NCBI RefSeq assembly: GCF_945859705.1
Contig: NC_079134.1
Span: 51,762,402 to 51,826,401, forward strand
Source: Episyrphus balteatus
Taxonomy: Eukaryota; Arthropoda; Insecta; Diptera; Syrphidae
Reading direction: 5' to 3'
Length of the DNA: 64,000 nt
Under the pieces are notes generated by a model. That model was not told where the DNA came from and did not search any database. It saw only the letters and a list, made by a program, of their open reading frames with translations. Shown piece after piece: positions 32,726 through 45,324 of this stretch. The first letter of the stretch is position 1; each line of letters opens with the position of its first letter. A program made the translations under genes and the position numbers.

Positions 32726-33795
32726 GATGTCTCGTAAATTGGCGGGTGAATTAAGTTTCTTGTTGGTAAAGGTTAAACTGGCAAATTGGATAGACTTCCA
32801 AAAAAAAAAATTAAGTCTGCGTCGAAAATTTTGAATTCAAACAGATTTTTCCTCAATCAATGCGTTGTATTGAGATTTCCTCTCTTCTACTAAAGTAACT
32901 TCGGTAAGATCATGGTAAATTTTTACTGTTCCGTATTTTATTTATAAAAAAAATTCTTTTAGAGCTACTTGCGTATAATTTTTAACAACACATATGTATA
33001 TTACTTCGACTAGTGAATATCGGCATCAGCATGCTTTTTATTTAAATAGCGGTGAAGGTAATGTCAACATTTATTATTGATACAAAAATACTTTTTACCA
33101 AGTACGTGTGACTCAATAGCATATTTCTGTTTTTATAAAAAGAAATATATTTCATTTCAACGTCCAAATGTAATAATTCAATTGTCGTATATACGAAAAA
33201 TCAACTTTTTTCCGTAACCATTTCCTATACTGGTCATAATACAGAGATAGCAATTGATCATACTAAGGGTAATGGAGAATGTTGGAAATAATAACTTAAT
33301 TATCCTTTCATAGAATCACACGTAATATAAATTATGGAGGCATAATATTATCGAAAACCACATTGTTGTGTGGCGTCGGTATTATGCGTTGTCTGGTTGA
33401 TGTGCAAAATGCTGCGTACTACCAAATAAGAGTGTGGTTCATTTCAAACCCAGAATCAGCCATCCTGATAATTACGCGTCGACCGACCACTGGCAATGTC
33501 GACTCTCAACCCGAGATAAAATTCATTTTCATTGAAATTATCGAAACCGCACTTTGCAAAGATTACACGAGCGTTCATTCTTGTAATTGCAGTTGTGCTT
33601 TGGTTCATGTCCTATGCCATTGATTCATTTAAAGTTGCAAGGCAACTGGAACTTAGTTTCCACACTGGAGCAGTGCGGAGTTCCGTTGAAATTGTGAAAT
33701 TATAAAACACGTAGATCCCAAGTGATGTTTCCCTGAGAAAATAAAAATTCCATGTATGATTTCTGTTTCCGTATTTGATATCAAACCTTGCATAC
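32726..33795. other. no gene recognised
   Basis: The 86-codon frame at 33363-33623 and its surroundings are less A/T-rich than average, but no motif or neighbouring exon is visible. Confidence 0.35.
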
Positions 33796-33799
33796 TCAG

Positions 33800-33867
33800 T
33801 GTGAATTATGACAGGGCTGTATTGTAGGAACATAATTTTCAGGTCCAGGTGAAAAAGAAGCAATACC
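33800..33867 (+). repeat. inverted copy of the repeat at 36025-36092
   Basis: GTGAATTATGACAGGGCTGT and the following roughly 48 bp are the reverse complement of 36025-36092 with a handful of differences. The two copies are 2.2 kb apart. They may be ends of one element or two members of a family. Confidence 0.8.
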
Positions 33868-33899
33868 TTTATCATCCCATTTTGTCCGCACTAGAAAGA

Positions 33900-36000
33900 G
33901 ATCAATCCAAAACCGTGAAGTTTTCTACTGCCGGTTAAATTATAAGTGTATCCTCCATATAGCTTATAGACTTGATGTGAAGGTAGGGCAGGTTAATAAT
34001 ATCGAAAGCAAGAAAATCGTCAAAGCTATGAAAAAACATATTCAAGACAGATTTAGGAACGAAACTGGCTTGCTTGTTGATATGCAAACCCAAAAGGCTG
34101 GAAATACTAATGATGGTAATACCACAAGTCGATTTTTTCGTGAATTTTAGAAGCCTTAGCATTTGGGTTCGCCATTTATTTAGACGCATTCGAAATATAC
34201 GTCTTTGAATGCTTTTTCCATTCATTTCTTTTCTTCTGCTAAGACCTTTTTGTCAAGTCAGTTATAGGTGTTTTTTCTCGTACTTTTCTTTCTTTGATAG
34301 TACTCTTTATCTTTCGCTCTCTTAATTTCCTTTTGCTCTTCAGTTAAATTGTCTAAATATTTTCTCTTTCTTACCTGTGCTCTCTCTTTTTCTTTTATAT
34401 TCGCTGCACTATTTTTTTTTCTATTTTTTCTTTGAAGTTTCTAGATTACCTGACCTCCACTCGCACTCCATTTTCTGACAAGTTATTGATTCTGAAATAA
34501 TTTGTATGCCTTGGCGTGGCAAGAGGACTATTATAGAAGCAATGCTTTATAATACATCGCTAAAATTTAATTTTGAATCGGTAGAGACTCTTAAAAATTT
34601 CCTTAAAATTACACTTTTATAATACCGTTATCGAATTTTAATATGATACAACTAATCTGTCTTGGCGCCCTTTTTAAAATCCTGCATCGATACTCTGTAA
34701 TAATATGATTGCGCTCTTGACTTTGTGTATGATAATGGGAAACGAAATATTATCCTTGGAATAATTCCAAACCCAATCCCATTGTGTTGAACTCATTTAT
34801 TGTGGTGATGATGATGTTGGTTGAGTTTTGCGTGTTTGGGAATGCACACTCCGGAGTTCATCCGTGTTCCCAAACCCAATGACCGGCCTGGTGTGAATAC
34901 CTCTATTCTGGGAAATTAAGTTTGGGTCGATTTCTTGTCGATAACATTATGCGGTGTGTGTGTGGAGAGAAGTGTTGATTGTTTGACACAAAAGTTGAAG
35001 TTAACATTGCCATTCTCGATGTTGAAACAGCATTCATTTTCCACAGAATCATGTCAAGGTGGCGAAGTGTATGTGTAAGTTGTACAGTACACAGTACCTA
35101 CCTGAATAAAGCCAATTGAAAATGAATCCACAATCAGTATTATAGTTTTGAAACTTAAGAACAATTCTTAAGTAGTCCTCAGTTACAAGGATATCTATCC
35201 CTTTGCTTTCCCAATGTATACAAGTATAAGCAATAAGCTAACTGCTACTTGTTTAATTAGCTTGTTCTCACTTGAGCTCATTAATTGGCTATTCCCTTGG
35301 GTGAGTGGAGTGCATGTACAAATTACATTTCGGTAGAAGGATAATTAAATGTTGGTATGTGCATTATTGTGCTGCTCGTCTAGGAGGATATTAACAAGTT
35401 TATGATTCTGGGGAGCTTTGGGATTTCTCTCCCATCTGAGGTTAATTGCAAGCCCTGAAATTGCAAACGAGGCATATAGTTGGCTTTGCTTGTGGTTAAA
35501 TTTGTAATATTATGTGTGTGGTTATTCCCTATGGTTGGTTTATTTTGAAAAAAGAATCTTATTTGCTGAGATTGTAATTTATGAATTTTGTGAAATTTAG
35601 CTGAAGAGATAACTTTTTCTCTCTAATTTAAATGGCACAAACAATACTTCTTGTACGATTATGCTCATTTCATGGGCCTGATTGTGAACATGATATTAAA
35701 AGGAATTATGGAATAAATAATATGAGAGTGTTTCATGTATTTTAGCAGTTGGGTACAAAAATAACTATTATTTCGTCGAACGCATTCAAGATGATGCATT
35801 CAGATGGTTTGCACCGCATATATAGCAAGTTTGCTGTTTCTCCCTAAGAGCAAAACAGTTGTATTGGAACCATCGAAATGCTGAAAAAGTGAAAAGGTTC
35901 AATCACAAACTCTTATATAGTATCTTATACTCTTATAAGATCATTTCTCTTAGCAAAGCATGCTCTCCACCTAAAAAGTTGGTAAACTTAGTTACAGGGT
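33900..36000. other. no gene recognised
   Basis: Mostly unique-looking, moderately A/T-rich DNA. A mirrored pair TTTGGGAA/TTCCCAAACCC occurs near 34840-34880. The 96-codon minus frame at 33935-34225 has no motif. Confidence 0.35.
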
Positions 36001-36024
36001 GGTACATATTAGGTATACCTCATT

Positions 36025-36092
36025 ACCTATTGCCTCTTTTTCACCTGAACCTCAAAATTATGTTCCTACAATACAGCCCTGTCATAATTCAC
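36025..36092 (-). repeat. inverted partner of 33800-33867
   Basis: It contains TTTTTCACCTGAACCTC and CCTACAATACAGCCCTGTC, the reverse complement of the earlier copy, and abuts the tandem dimer at 36092. Confidence 0.8.
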
Positions 36093-36475
36093 ATGTAGAA
36101 AAAATGGTCAAAGCTGGAAGCAACTTCTCTTTGAAAATGATGTTTTAAAACTCCTCTGGAACAAAAAACGGTAAATGGTGTGTTTGAAAAGATATAAAAA
36201 AGATTCTAAGAAACCAAAAATCAGTTCATTACACCAAGCGGTTTTGGAGGGAGTTGGTTTCCCGTATTCCAGATTTTGGTTTTTCATGTAGAAAAAAATG
36301 GTCAAAGTTGGAACTTCTTTTTGAGGATAATGTTTGAAATATCCCCCGGAACAAAAAACGCTAAATGGTATGTTTGGGGGAATATAATATAGACTCTAAA
36401 AAAACAAAAATAATATCATTGCACCAAGTGGTTTCGGAGGGAGGGGCTGACTCATTTCAGATTATTGATATCATT
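36092..36475. repeat. two tandem ~192-bp units (satellite-like dimer)
   Basis: Both units begin CATGTAGAAAAA followed by ATGGTCAAAG, then a TTGGAA- or CTGGAA-containing segment, GGAACAAAAAACG, TAAATGGT and GTTTG, CACCAAG and GGAGGGAG, at matching distances (36092-36284 and 36285-36475). Identity by eye is roughly 75-80%. Confidence 0.8.
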
Positions 36476-36479
36476 CAGT

Positions 36480-38200
36480 GTGATTTGAGTTATTAAAAGA
36501 CATTAAATGGTCATCCTCATGATCTGGTGGTGCAGGAGGGGAACCACCTCCTGTTGCTCATCTCTCTTGCTTATAATTGGAGCACCTCTTTATTGCCTGC
36601 ATTGAATTTGTGCAACATTCCGAACGCTGGAGCTACATTTTTCGAAACTAAAATTGTATTCAAGACTTATAAATACTTACGACGATAGGATTTTCTGCCA
36701 AGCTTCTCGTTTCTTCTTAGAAGTGTTTGTATCGACACATTTGTCTTCGATTATGGCTATTTTTTTCCTCTATTAGCTGTTTCAGGAGAGTCTGGATATA
36801 ATTCTTTATTATATTGATTTTATGTATTCCAAATACATTCATGCAATGCTACCTCTTCGGAAGAGTCCCAATTTTCAGATCTTTTTCGTTTAGATTCCAT
36901 TGCTTTTTTTCTTTGAAAACAAATTTTTGAATTATATTTGTTGCAAATGTCAAAAAGTGAAATGTAAAGGTATTTTTTTGTACTAGATTTGTAATTCGCT
37001 TAAGTTTTTTGACATTTCCCGTGTTTAGTTAAACATCAAAGAATAAAAGATTATAGGTAAATCCAAATTTAATTAACGCTGTTTAAAGGCTGCCTAAATA
37101 TTCAATAATATTAAATAACTATTTTCGTTCCCTTTTTTGTTGGAAAAATCGTTATTGAAAATCTTGCACCGGACGGAATTCAAGTCGCTGCAATTTGTGA
37201 TGAAAATTTATCTCAAAAATGAGATTGATCTCAAGAAAATGGTCTGAAAAGTGAGAAAAGAGCTTAAGCTCATCTTTTGCATATTTCAGTCCGGACAAAA
37301 TCAAATAATCGACCAAAGCTAAAATTTTACAATTATCTAATTTGCGTTGTCCTGCGATAGTTAGAATTTGATTTTAAGTAGTAGGTATTTGTTACTTTTT
37401 TGGGTTAATCTATATTTTCGTAGAAAATGTTGGCACAAAAAGTTTTTAGTCAAAACAGCCTAAAGTATTTGGGTCTGCAAAGCAACTTTTCATGTAAGTA
37501 TTGTTATTCTTATTATGACCCATTATTTCAAGAGTTCTGAAGCTGGGAACTCCGATAGACGAGTCAGTGGATTGAAATTTATTTTTACGACTCTCTATAC
37601 TATCATGTATTAGTTCTAAAATTTTTATCGAGTTCGGTTTGAATGGTTTAGATTTTGTAGGTTCAATACACTTTCAGCTTTCCCAAACAGTTTGAACAAC
37701 AATGTGACGCTTCGATCGAAAGTTCTATGTTTTTTAAGGCAAAATTTATTCTGACAACACTAGCGTTTTTGAAGTATGTTTTTATGACAAATCATTTGGT
37801 CAACTCTTACATGAAACCGTTTATAGCAATTATTCTATAAAAAATAAACTTTTGAGGTCCGAAAACGTGATTTTTAGTGCGCGAACATTTTGTGTTTTTA
37901 TACTTTATATTATCGTTCATCAGTTCTGAAAACTTTATTTCATTTAGTTGACGGGTTCAGATTGTAAGGGCTTAAAAGTTACTGGTTATACAGCTTAAGA
38001 AACTGTGCACTCCATCACTTTGATCGACGGTACCATGGTCTTTCCGCAGGATATGACCAGGCACCGTGGACTTTTCATAAACTTAATTTCATTAAGAAAT
38101 ATTTGTCAAACATAAGAATCGACTATAGGCGTTTACGACATACAAAATGACTGGGCTCTTAGACTATAATGTAACCCAAATTTTTGTAGAATCAACATTC
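36480..38200. other. no gene recognised
   Basis: A segment near 36510-36620 reads in broken minus frames but without a certain motif. The rest is A/T-rich and empty. Confidence 0.35.
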
Positions 38201-38217
38201 CAACATTCAGTCTAATT

Positions 38218-38290
38218 TTGATTCTGATGACGGCTAAGCAGCCAAAACGCATTAATAAAAACGTGTATACATATAAAAAGTGTAACACAT
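38218..38290 (+). mobile_element. Penelope-like 3' end motif
   Basis: CTGATGACGGCTAAGCAGCC is followed by AAAACGCATTAATAAAAACG. A GGCT/AGCC hairpin separates CTGATGA from AAAAC, the same layout as the motifs at 17147, 24720 and 49701. The second core strand has A where GAAAC would be expected. No coding part was recognised upstream. Confidence 0.45.
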
Positions 38291-38299
38291 GGTTACTTT

Positions 38300-39290
38300 C
38301 TCATATAAATTTAAAAAAGAGTAAAAATTATAGGTTTATAAATTAAATTTGAATTTGTCATACGACGACGTATGTATGCTTCAATGATTTTTCTAAAATA
38401 ATAAATACGAATTGTATTGTTTTGTTTAAATGAATAACTCAATAAAAATTAAGTAAAATAAGGCACTGAAGGGTTCACCTATACATTTATGCAGGATATC
38501 TTGTTTTGTATTTGTTTCGCTTTAAATAATTTATGCCGATTAAATTTGAATAAATTTTCCCGTGTTTGAATTGTTATCTTGAAAACATAAAAACAACAAT
38601 ATTTTATTCAATTACAAAAAAAAAAAATACTGTAAAAGAAACCACAATGCAACGCAAAACAATATCCCCGTAATGATTTTATAATAAATTTAGATGGAAA
38701 ATCGAGCGTCCGGTTGGATGGCTTTGAATGCGTTTTCGCTGTTTTCACAATTTTTTGTTTCGAAATTCATTGTTTATCCGCATAAACATCCCCCAGGTGC
38801 AATCGCAAAAACTCATCACACACAGATTTCACTAATTGACATTCGATTTTTTATTTTTCGTATGCGCGAATGCATTTTTTATTTTTATTGCTCGGCGATT
38901 TACAGTGTTAAATAAAAGCGTTAAAAAAGTATTTCATGAAATATTTTTTTTTTAAATTTTTTTTCAGTCAGAATTTGGAAGCAAACACAATATAAACAGT
39001 TATTTTTTTTTTCGAACAATCCTGCAGGGATTCAATCAGTGCAGGAAATTCAATGCATTAAATTGTGTGTGTATTTTGCTTTTTTGATTTTTTCATAGCC
39101 TAATCAGGATGTATTGCATAAGCAGGGTATTATAGCCATAGTGATGAAACATGAAGAGTTTGGTCTTATTTTTACAGGAAAACTTTAAATAAAAGTATGC
39201 AATTTAATTTCACCTAACGTTGGTGAGCGACTTTTGTGCCGGATGCTGTCGGATCAAGAAGATTTCTCCCACCAATTCATCCACCTTAGG
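38300..39290. other. no gene recognised
   Basis: A/T-rich with long T runs. The frame at 38694-38915 has no motif. Confidence 0.4.
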
Positions 39291-39300
39291 CTAACGCTAT

Positions 39301-39648
39301 TCAAAAATAGATACTAAGTTTTTTCCCACGCGATCCGATGGAACGGAGATATTGAAGTTTGAAGTCGTTGATGTAACTGATGTAGTAGCTGTAGTTCTGC
39401 GAGAAATAGACCCCAGGTTTAGCCCCAGAGATGTAGCAAGTTTGGCTAGATCTGTTTGTAGTTAAACAGTTTGCCATTTTTATATCGATCATTTTTAAAA
39501 CAAACTTGAATTTTACATTGATGTTTTTTAAACCGACTTTAATTTGAAGATCTTGCAGATTGTCTTTTTCATTTTGGATTTTTTCAAGTTCTGTTACACA
39601 AATTTCGTCAGTTTCCTTGGCGAATACAAATTTAAAAGGTCGAGACAA
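39301..39648 (-). pseudogene. RAG1/Transib-like transposase fragment
   Basis: The open 115-codon frame has LSRPFKF-like MSRPFKFVFAKETDEI, a Lys/Glu helix, FKFVLKMIDIKMANCLTTNR and SSQTCYISGAKPG. It aligns in order with the remnant at 26666-27335: RIHLIKK-NTDITRSEV against FKFVFAKETDEICVTEL, DGKICNAITETSS against DIKMANCLTTNRSS, and LKCYI against TCYIS. It covers only the segment before the catalytic C-terminal region and then runs to a stop. Confidence 0.5.
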
Positions 39649-39654
39649 GCGAGT

Positions 39655-42600
39655 AGATGAGAGATGTGGATTTTGTCAAATTATTTGAATGCCCAGCAGC
39701 TTGCATTTACTGACAACGAATCATTAGGTTCAAATATTTGGATCTGCCAACTCCAATACAGTTCCCGAAATAAAAAAAATCACAAAAAGAAAGATAATTT
39801 TTTTGTCTTAAAACAAAAAAACAATTTGTATACCTACTCTTTTTTAAAAACATATTGCGCTAGCGAGAAAAAAAAGTACCCAATGTATTTAAGGCTTTAG
39901 ATCTAAAAAATGGCTACTCTTGTATTGGATATTAGATATATGACGTAAAATATTAACGATTAGACTAATTAATTATTACCAACTCGGTACTGCACCCGTT
40001 CACTATGAATTACTTTTACTCGATTGAACTGCATCCAAACTAAAACCCACCACAGTACCGAGCTGTACTCACACAGACAACATCATCCCTATAAACAAGG
40101 GATCGTGTAAATGAGACGGGCTTTTTCTCATTTTCTTCCATTCTACTCTTATAATAACAGTAGGTTGAGCCAATTTATAATAATAAGGAACTACTCTTTT
40201 AACACTTGGCTGTTCTAGAAAAAAAAAAAACATTCCTGACAAGGTCGTCTTGGCATCGGCAGATTTTCGCCGGGAAGCCGCTGAAACTGTGCAAGATGGG
40301 CTCAGTTTTACCACACGCCGCCACTCCTTAGAAAGTGGCACAGGCAGTCCGCCAAAATTTGGATTTTCACTTTTGGAGATCATTTATTCCATACTAAACT
40401 GGTTTAAAGAAAAAAAAATGTTTTTAGACCTAACAGTTATCCCTTAGGTATATGTACCTAGATAAGAAATTGAATTTTGTGTAGTTTATGTCATAGATTT
40501 TTTTACGTCTAATTATATGGATTTATTCTCAGAAATCAAGTACAAAACTTTATACTCATTATATTGCGGTTTGGTCATAAATATACTTAATATATGTATC
40601 GATACCTGTAGGATAAAAAATCTTTCCCACAATTAGTTGACCTTCACAGCTTTCCAAGCAAAAAAAACTTCTTTTGGCCACTCGAACAAATTTCATCAAA
40701 CTTTTTCCAACTTTGTTAATATAAATGCTAAATCCAAAACCAAATAACTTTTAAAGTCTAATAAGGCTTAAGATAAATCGTTTTTAAACTATTGGGCCAT
40801 AAATATATCAAGCTTATGCTCATATTCCTTGTTTTGATAAAAGTGTATGAAATTTACGACCATCTGACTGTATGTTCGTAGTTTCTTTCCAACTTCTGTG
40901 GTTGTAGATACATCTCTCTTTGCACTGTTATATATTGTATAAGTAGGTATTTATTTATTATCTGACTTTATTGCTTAAAACACACTATGCCAAAACTATA
41001 AGGGATTCAGCTTTACCACCATAACATAATTATTAATATTTTCCCGAAAACTGATCTATGGGACTATATACCCAGACCCAACACCATTCCACTAACATCC
41101 TTTAGCTAGAACAAACTTGATGCTCTAATAATAAAATACGCTCCATTTATCAATACCACACAGTCCACAATATTATTGGGTGCCCAACGATGTGTTGTAT
41201 CTCATTGTGTGCATCATCTGGATGCATCCATTCACCGCACATAGGCACAACACACATTCGCCATTTGCCGCGTAGATATATGGCTTTGGAATGCTGCTGC
41301 ACAACATGCATGCAATTAGCAAAACCACAAAAGCCTCCCCGTCTAAACCGATTCCATAGTCTGAATATTAGCTTGAATAGTGCTAGTGAATATGAATACC
41401 CACGCCCACACACGACTGAGTAGCTCACATTAAGATACTTATGCATCTCTGCTGTATGTGCTAAACTAACTTTCAAATTATAATTAATCCTTCCTGGCTG
41501 TGTATGTGTGTTTGTGTCTGTGTTTTAGTGTTTCAAGGAATGCGGTTTGGCTTCAAAGCCTCACCTGTTTACACAGTTTGCAAGATGGAGAGATTTTGAG
41601 CATAAAAGCCAAAGAAGGTTCAAAGTTAATGAGCATTAATCAGACTTTGTCAAAGTTACCGGCTGCTTTATTGTCTTGTGTGACCTGGCAATGGTGACGA
41701 TGACGGTGTGCGGTAAGAGCAATGGCAGCATTTATAATAATAACACATTATTATGCTAGCCTGATGGATATTATCACATTCGCAGCCATTTTCTATTAAT
41801 TAATTATATTGTGGAAATAGTTTAGTGGGATTAAGTAACTGTAATAATTACATGTCATTATCCTTTCGCTCATACGAGCAACTAAAAAACAAAAAAAACT
41901 TTTTTGTTTATTACGAACTTTGTCCTTAAAACTTTGTTTGAAGTTTTGACGTGTAGGCGTGCGTGTGCGTAGAGGAGCAAACCTGACTATCATGACTATT
42001 ATCACATAAAAGGTTATGGAATATTGTTTGACTCTTGTTGTTTTTTTTTTTATTAATATGTATTGTGAAGTGAGGAGTAAAAGTTTGTGCATGAAGCAAG
42101 AACAATTTTTATGTCACGTAGAGGAGATTATTTTCAAGCTTAGATTACTGGTAATTTTCAACTCACATAGCTGCCTAAAAGTTTCAGGAAGTTAGTGTGG
42201 GGCTGGTAATGATTGTTATTCTGTGATTTGAAATACCTTTCTTGTATAGGATCATAATTCAGGAAGTTCTTTAGATTTAGTTTGAGATTGGTATGTGTTG
42301 TGACAATGACCATAGAAATAATGCTATTCCTTGGTTAGTTTCAGTTATAGTTGCACTGTTTTCTCACATTTTGAAAAATGAAGTAAGTAAGTAAGTAATT
42401 GATTTTTATTAATTTGTATCTTTAAGTTTTATTTACAAATTTTACAATGAACTTTAAAATTCCATTCTTTATTTAAAACAAAAATAACTTTTGTTCATTT
42501 CTTTTCTTTTAGACAAAACAATGCAAATGTTCAAAGAAGTTCTCTTAATGGCAGCTTGGAAATGGTTATAATAAACAATCAAAATAATGAGTTCAAGACT

Positions 42601-43060
42601 GGGAATTCAATGTAAAGTAGACGTTGCAGTGAAAGGCACTGAGGTAAGCTTAAAAGAAGACCTTTCTTTTAACTCGCTCCCATTTTTTTCTGATTAACTA
42701 AATACGACAACTAAAATCCCCTTAAATTCCTTGAAACACTCGTGCAGTTTTGCTTATTGACCTTCGACCTTACAAAACATAAATTTGTTCATGTAGATAC
42801 AGATTGAAAAACAAATCAATCAATGCTCATATATCAATTTTGTTTAATCTTTCGCCAAAAACTGCAAAGACGTATTTCACAAGCTACATTCAACTGCTTT
42901 CTAAGGCCTTTAAAGCCTTCATTTATTGACCAAAAGCTGAAGTGTATCAAAAATCTTGTCGAAATGTTTTCAACAATTTTGAAACACGTCGGTCGTAGCT
43001 GCGCTCGATTGTAGAGAGATAAAAACTGTACAATTCCGTTGTCTGACCTGCAAATCCTGT
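39655..43060. other. no gene supported
   Basis: At 40235-40380 both strands have a 45-codon open stretch with mixed composition that could be an exon or transposon piece, but no motif is visible. A short (GTAA)n tract is at 42382-42398. Frames at 41150-41476, 41796-42092 and 42834-43112 have no recognisable features. Confidence 0.35.
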
Positions 43061-43064
43061 ACTT

Positions 43065-43430
43065 ACTCTCAATACAAAGGGACACATACTTTGAAAATAC
43101 TCGTCGGAACAAGTTAACTTTATTAGTAATTCGGTATCGGGAAGAACTTCTGATAAAGCTGTTTTAATTGACTGGATTGATAAGACATAAGACTATTGAA
43201 ACCAGGAGATGCAGTTATGGTGGACAAAGGGTTTATGATTGGGATTGAACTATTTCAAGCTGGAATATAAATGATATGTCCACAATTTATGAACCCCGAA
43301 AGAATGAAAAATGACGTTGAAAAATAAAAACGGCTAATCGCGACTGCAAGAGTTTATACATGTTGATGTAGACAGAGGTTTTCCAAGAAATAAACAATAC
43401 AAAATGCTGTCTGAAAAAGCCACAAAATTA
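43065..43430 (+). pseudogene. ISL2EU/PIF-type DDE transposase remnant
   Basis: In shifting frames the pieces KILVGTS, NFISNSVSGRTSDKAVLIDW, LKPGDAVMVDKGFMIGIELF and CPQFMNPERMKNDVEK, with RLIATARVY, follow each other. This is the order of the DDE_Tnp_4-class transposases with a GGRTSDK motif and a catalytic D in the MADRGF-like motif (here MVDKGF). Several stops and frameshifts are present, so it is dead. A different part of the same class appears at 62120-62660. Confidence 0.75.
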
Positions 43431-43439
43431 ATGCTCCCA

Positions 43440-44246
43440 TATTTTGATGACAGTAAAATCGCTACAGTTAACTTTGCTATTTCGAGCTTGAGCTCTCCAA
43501 TACTTTCTGATGAAAGGTTTGGAGCACACCATAAAATAAGAAGAGGTAAAATAAATTTGTCAATTTTTATGAAAATAGTGTATATGCAATTCAATACATA
43601 TTTTTTGTTTTTTTACAGCATTGCATTGATCTCAGTTCAGTTTTAGGTTTATAACATTATATTTTAAGGACGTATTAGTTTTTATGCATTATGAAAATTA
43701 ATTAATAGTACATATTTTGTTAAAAAAAAAAACATTCAAAATATAAAAGACAAATTGTACATATCATACTATATTACGCATTTTCTAAAAACAATACTTG
43801 CAATATATTTTAACTAGCTCTTAGTTTACTAGCGTTTGTAAAGATGTATACCTACATGTATAAATAAATATAATTTACATAACATGGTGTTATATTCATT
43901 TGGAAACCAAACACTTTCAATTTAAAAATATTTGTACACTGAAATTTAAATTAAATATCATTGTTTTTAATATCACAGTTCACAATTTGGGGAATATTTG
44001 TTCAAAATTAACACAGCTCTGAAGGTTAAGAAGGAAGAGCCCAGTTGCATCTGTCCATAGTATTCATGGCGCTCTTGTAAGTTAAGCAAGCCCTCAACAA
44101 CCTTAAGTTTAAAGAATAACTTAACTCCGAGAGAAGGTATTTGGCAGATCAACTCCGGGAAGAAGGTTTTTGGTAGATTTTAATTTTGTTTTAATAGTGC
44201 TTTTAATCTCTACAGACTTCCATTCATCACCATTGTAGGAGATAAC
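43440..44246. other. no gene recognised
   Basis: A/T-rich. Short repeated words (AACTCCG with AAGGT and TTTGG) occur near 44125-44185. Nothing else is seen. Confidence 0.35.
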
Positions 44247-44254
44247 ATCAGGAC

Positions 44255-45316
44255 CAGGGTTCGGACTTTACTTCGATCGAAGTAGATTTACTTCGATTTT
44301 GGGCAAAAAATAAAATCTACTTCCCTACTTCTCTTTTTCAGGATCTACTTCTATTTCTTAATTGAAAAATATTTTTCAAGTAATAAATTTAGGGAAAGGG
44401 ATTTAACTTCAATTTTAAATCTGGTCGAGGCATTGAGAAATAAAGCTCAACTGATATCTCAAAAGATTTTTTTTAACGATTTAACGATATTTTTATTGAA
44501 CAGTAATTATATATATACAATTTGCTTAAAGCTAGTTATCTTAAAATTTACATTGATTATATTAGTATTATGTTGGCACAAAAGGGGCCTAACGTTTTTA
44601 CATTGTTTTTTTTTAACTAAATTTACAGTTAATTGTCATTGTATTTGTTTAAAATTTTAATTCTGTTGGCAGCTTCTTAACTCAGGTTGTTCAGGTCCGG
44701 TTGTCATTGTGAAGGTTGGATTAGGGAGAGGTGAGGCTTTCAGCCACGATAGTGAGCTGACCCAGGATCAGCGTAGAATGAATGTTCTCTTCGTCGTTGG
44801 TTGATATCAAATCCTCATCCAAAAGTTCCTTAGCTTCTAAGTTCCGCTGGTTAGGATGTCTTGGCTGGTTCATGATTCTTCCTATTATTGGGTTAGGGTG
44901 GTTGGTCAGGTTCTGTAGGCATCTTCTGCTTGATTGGATAAGGTATTTGTCGAGTTTTATAATTTTTGCTTCTTGTATCTCAAAAGATGAATGGAGGTCA
45001 ATTATTCTTCGAATTCAAGATAGAAATAAAGGTTGTCAAAGTAATTTTGACTGATTTTGAAGAATTCCGGACCAAAAATTTGTTAGATTATGCTGAATTA
45101 ACCGTTTTACCCTTTAGCACCGTTACATCTTTTGGAAAAGATCATTATAAAAAAGTAAAAAAAAATAATTTTGTTGAAAAATTATTTTTTTTAAATACAT
45201 TTTTGGAAATAAATGTTCTGAAAGTTTAATGTTGGAATCTACTTCCGAAATTTTGGATCTACTTCACTTTTTTTTCAAATTTGCTTCGAAATTTTGAAAC
45301 TGAAGTTCGAACCCTG
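44255..45316. mobile_element. hAT element, 1062 bp, with ATCTACTTC motif array
   Basis: CAGGGTTCGGACTT and AAGTTCGAACCCTG are the inverted ends, with one mismatch in 14. They are flanked by the exact 8-bp duplication ATCAGGAC (44247-44254, 45317-45324). Within 120 bp of each end the word ATCTACTTC or its reverse GAAGTAGAT occurs repeatedly, likely subterminal binding sites. The frame at 44966-45229 may be the residue of a coding interior, but no transposase motif was recognised. Confidence 0.92.
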
Positions 45317-45324
45317 ATCAGGAC

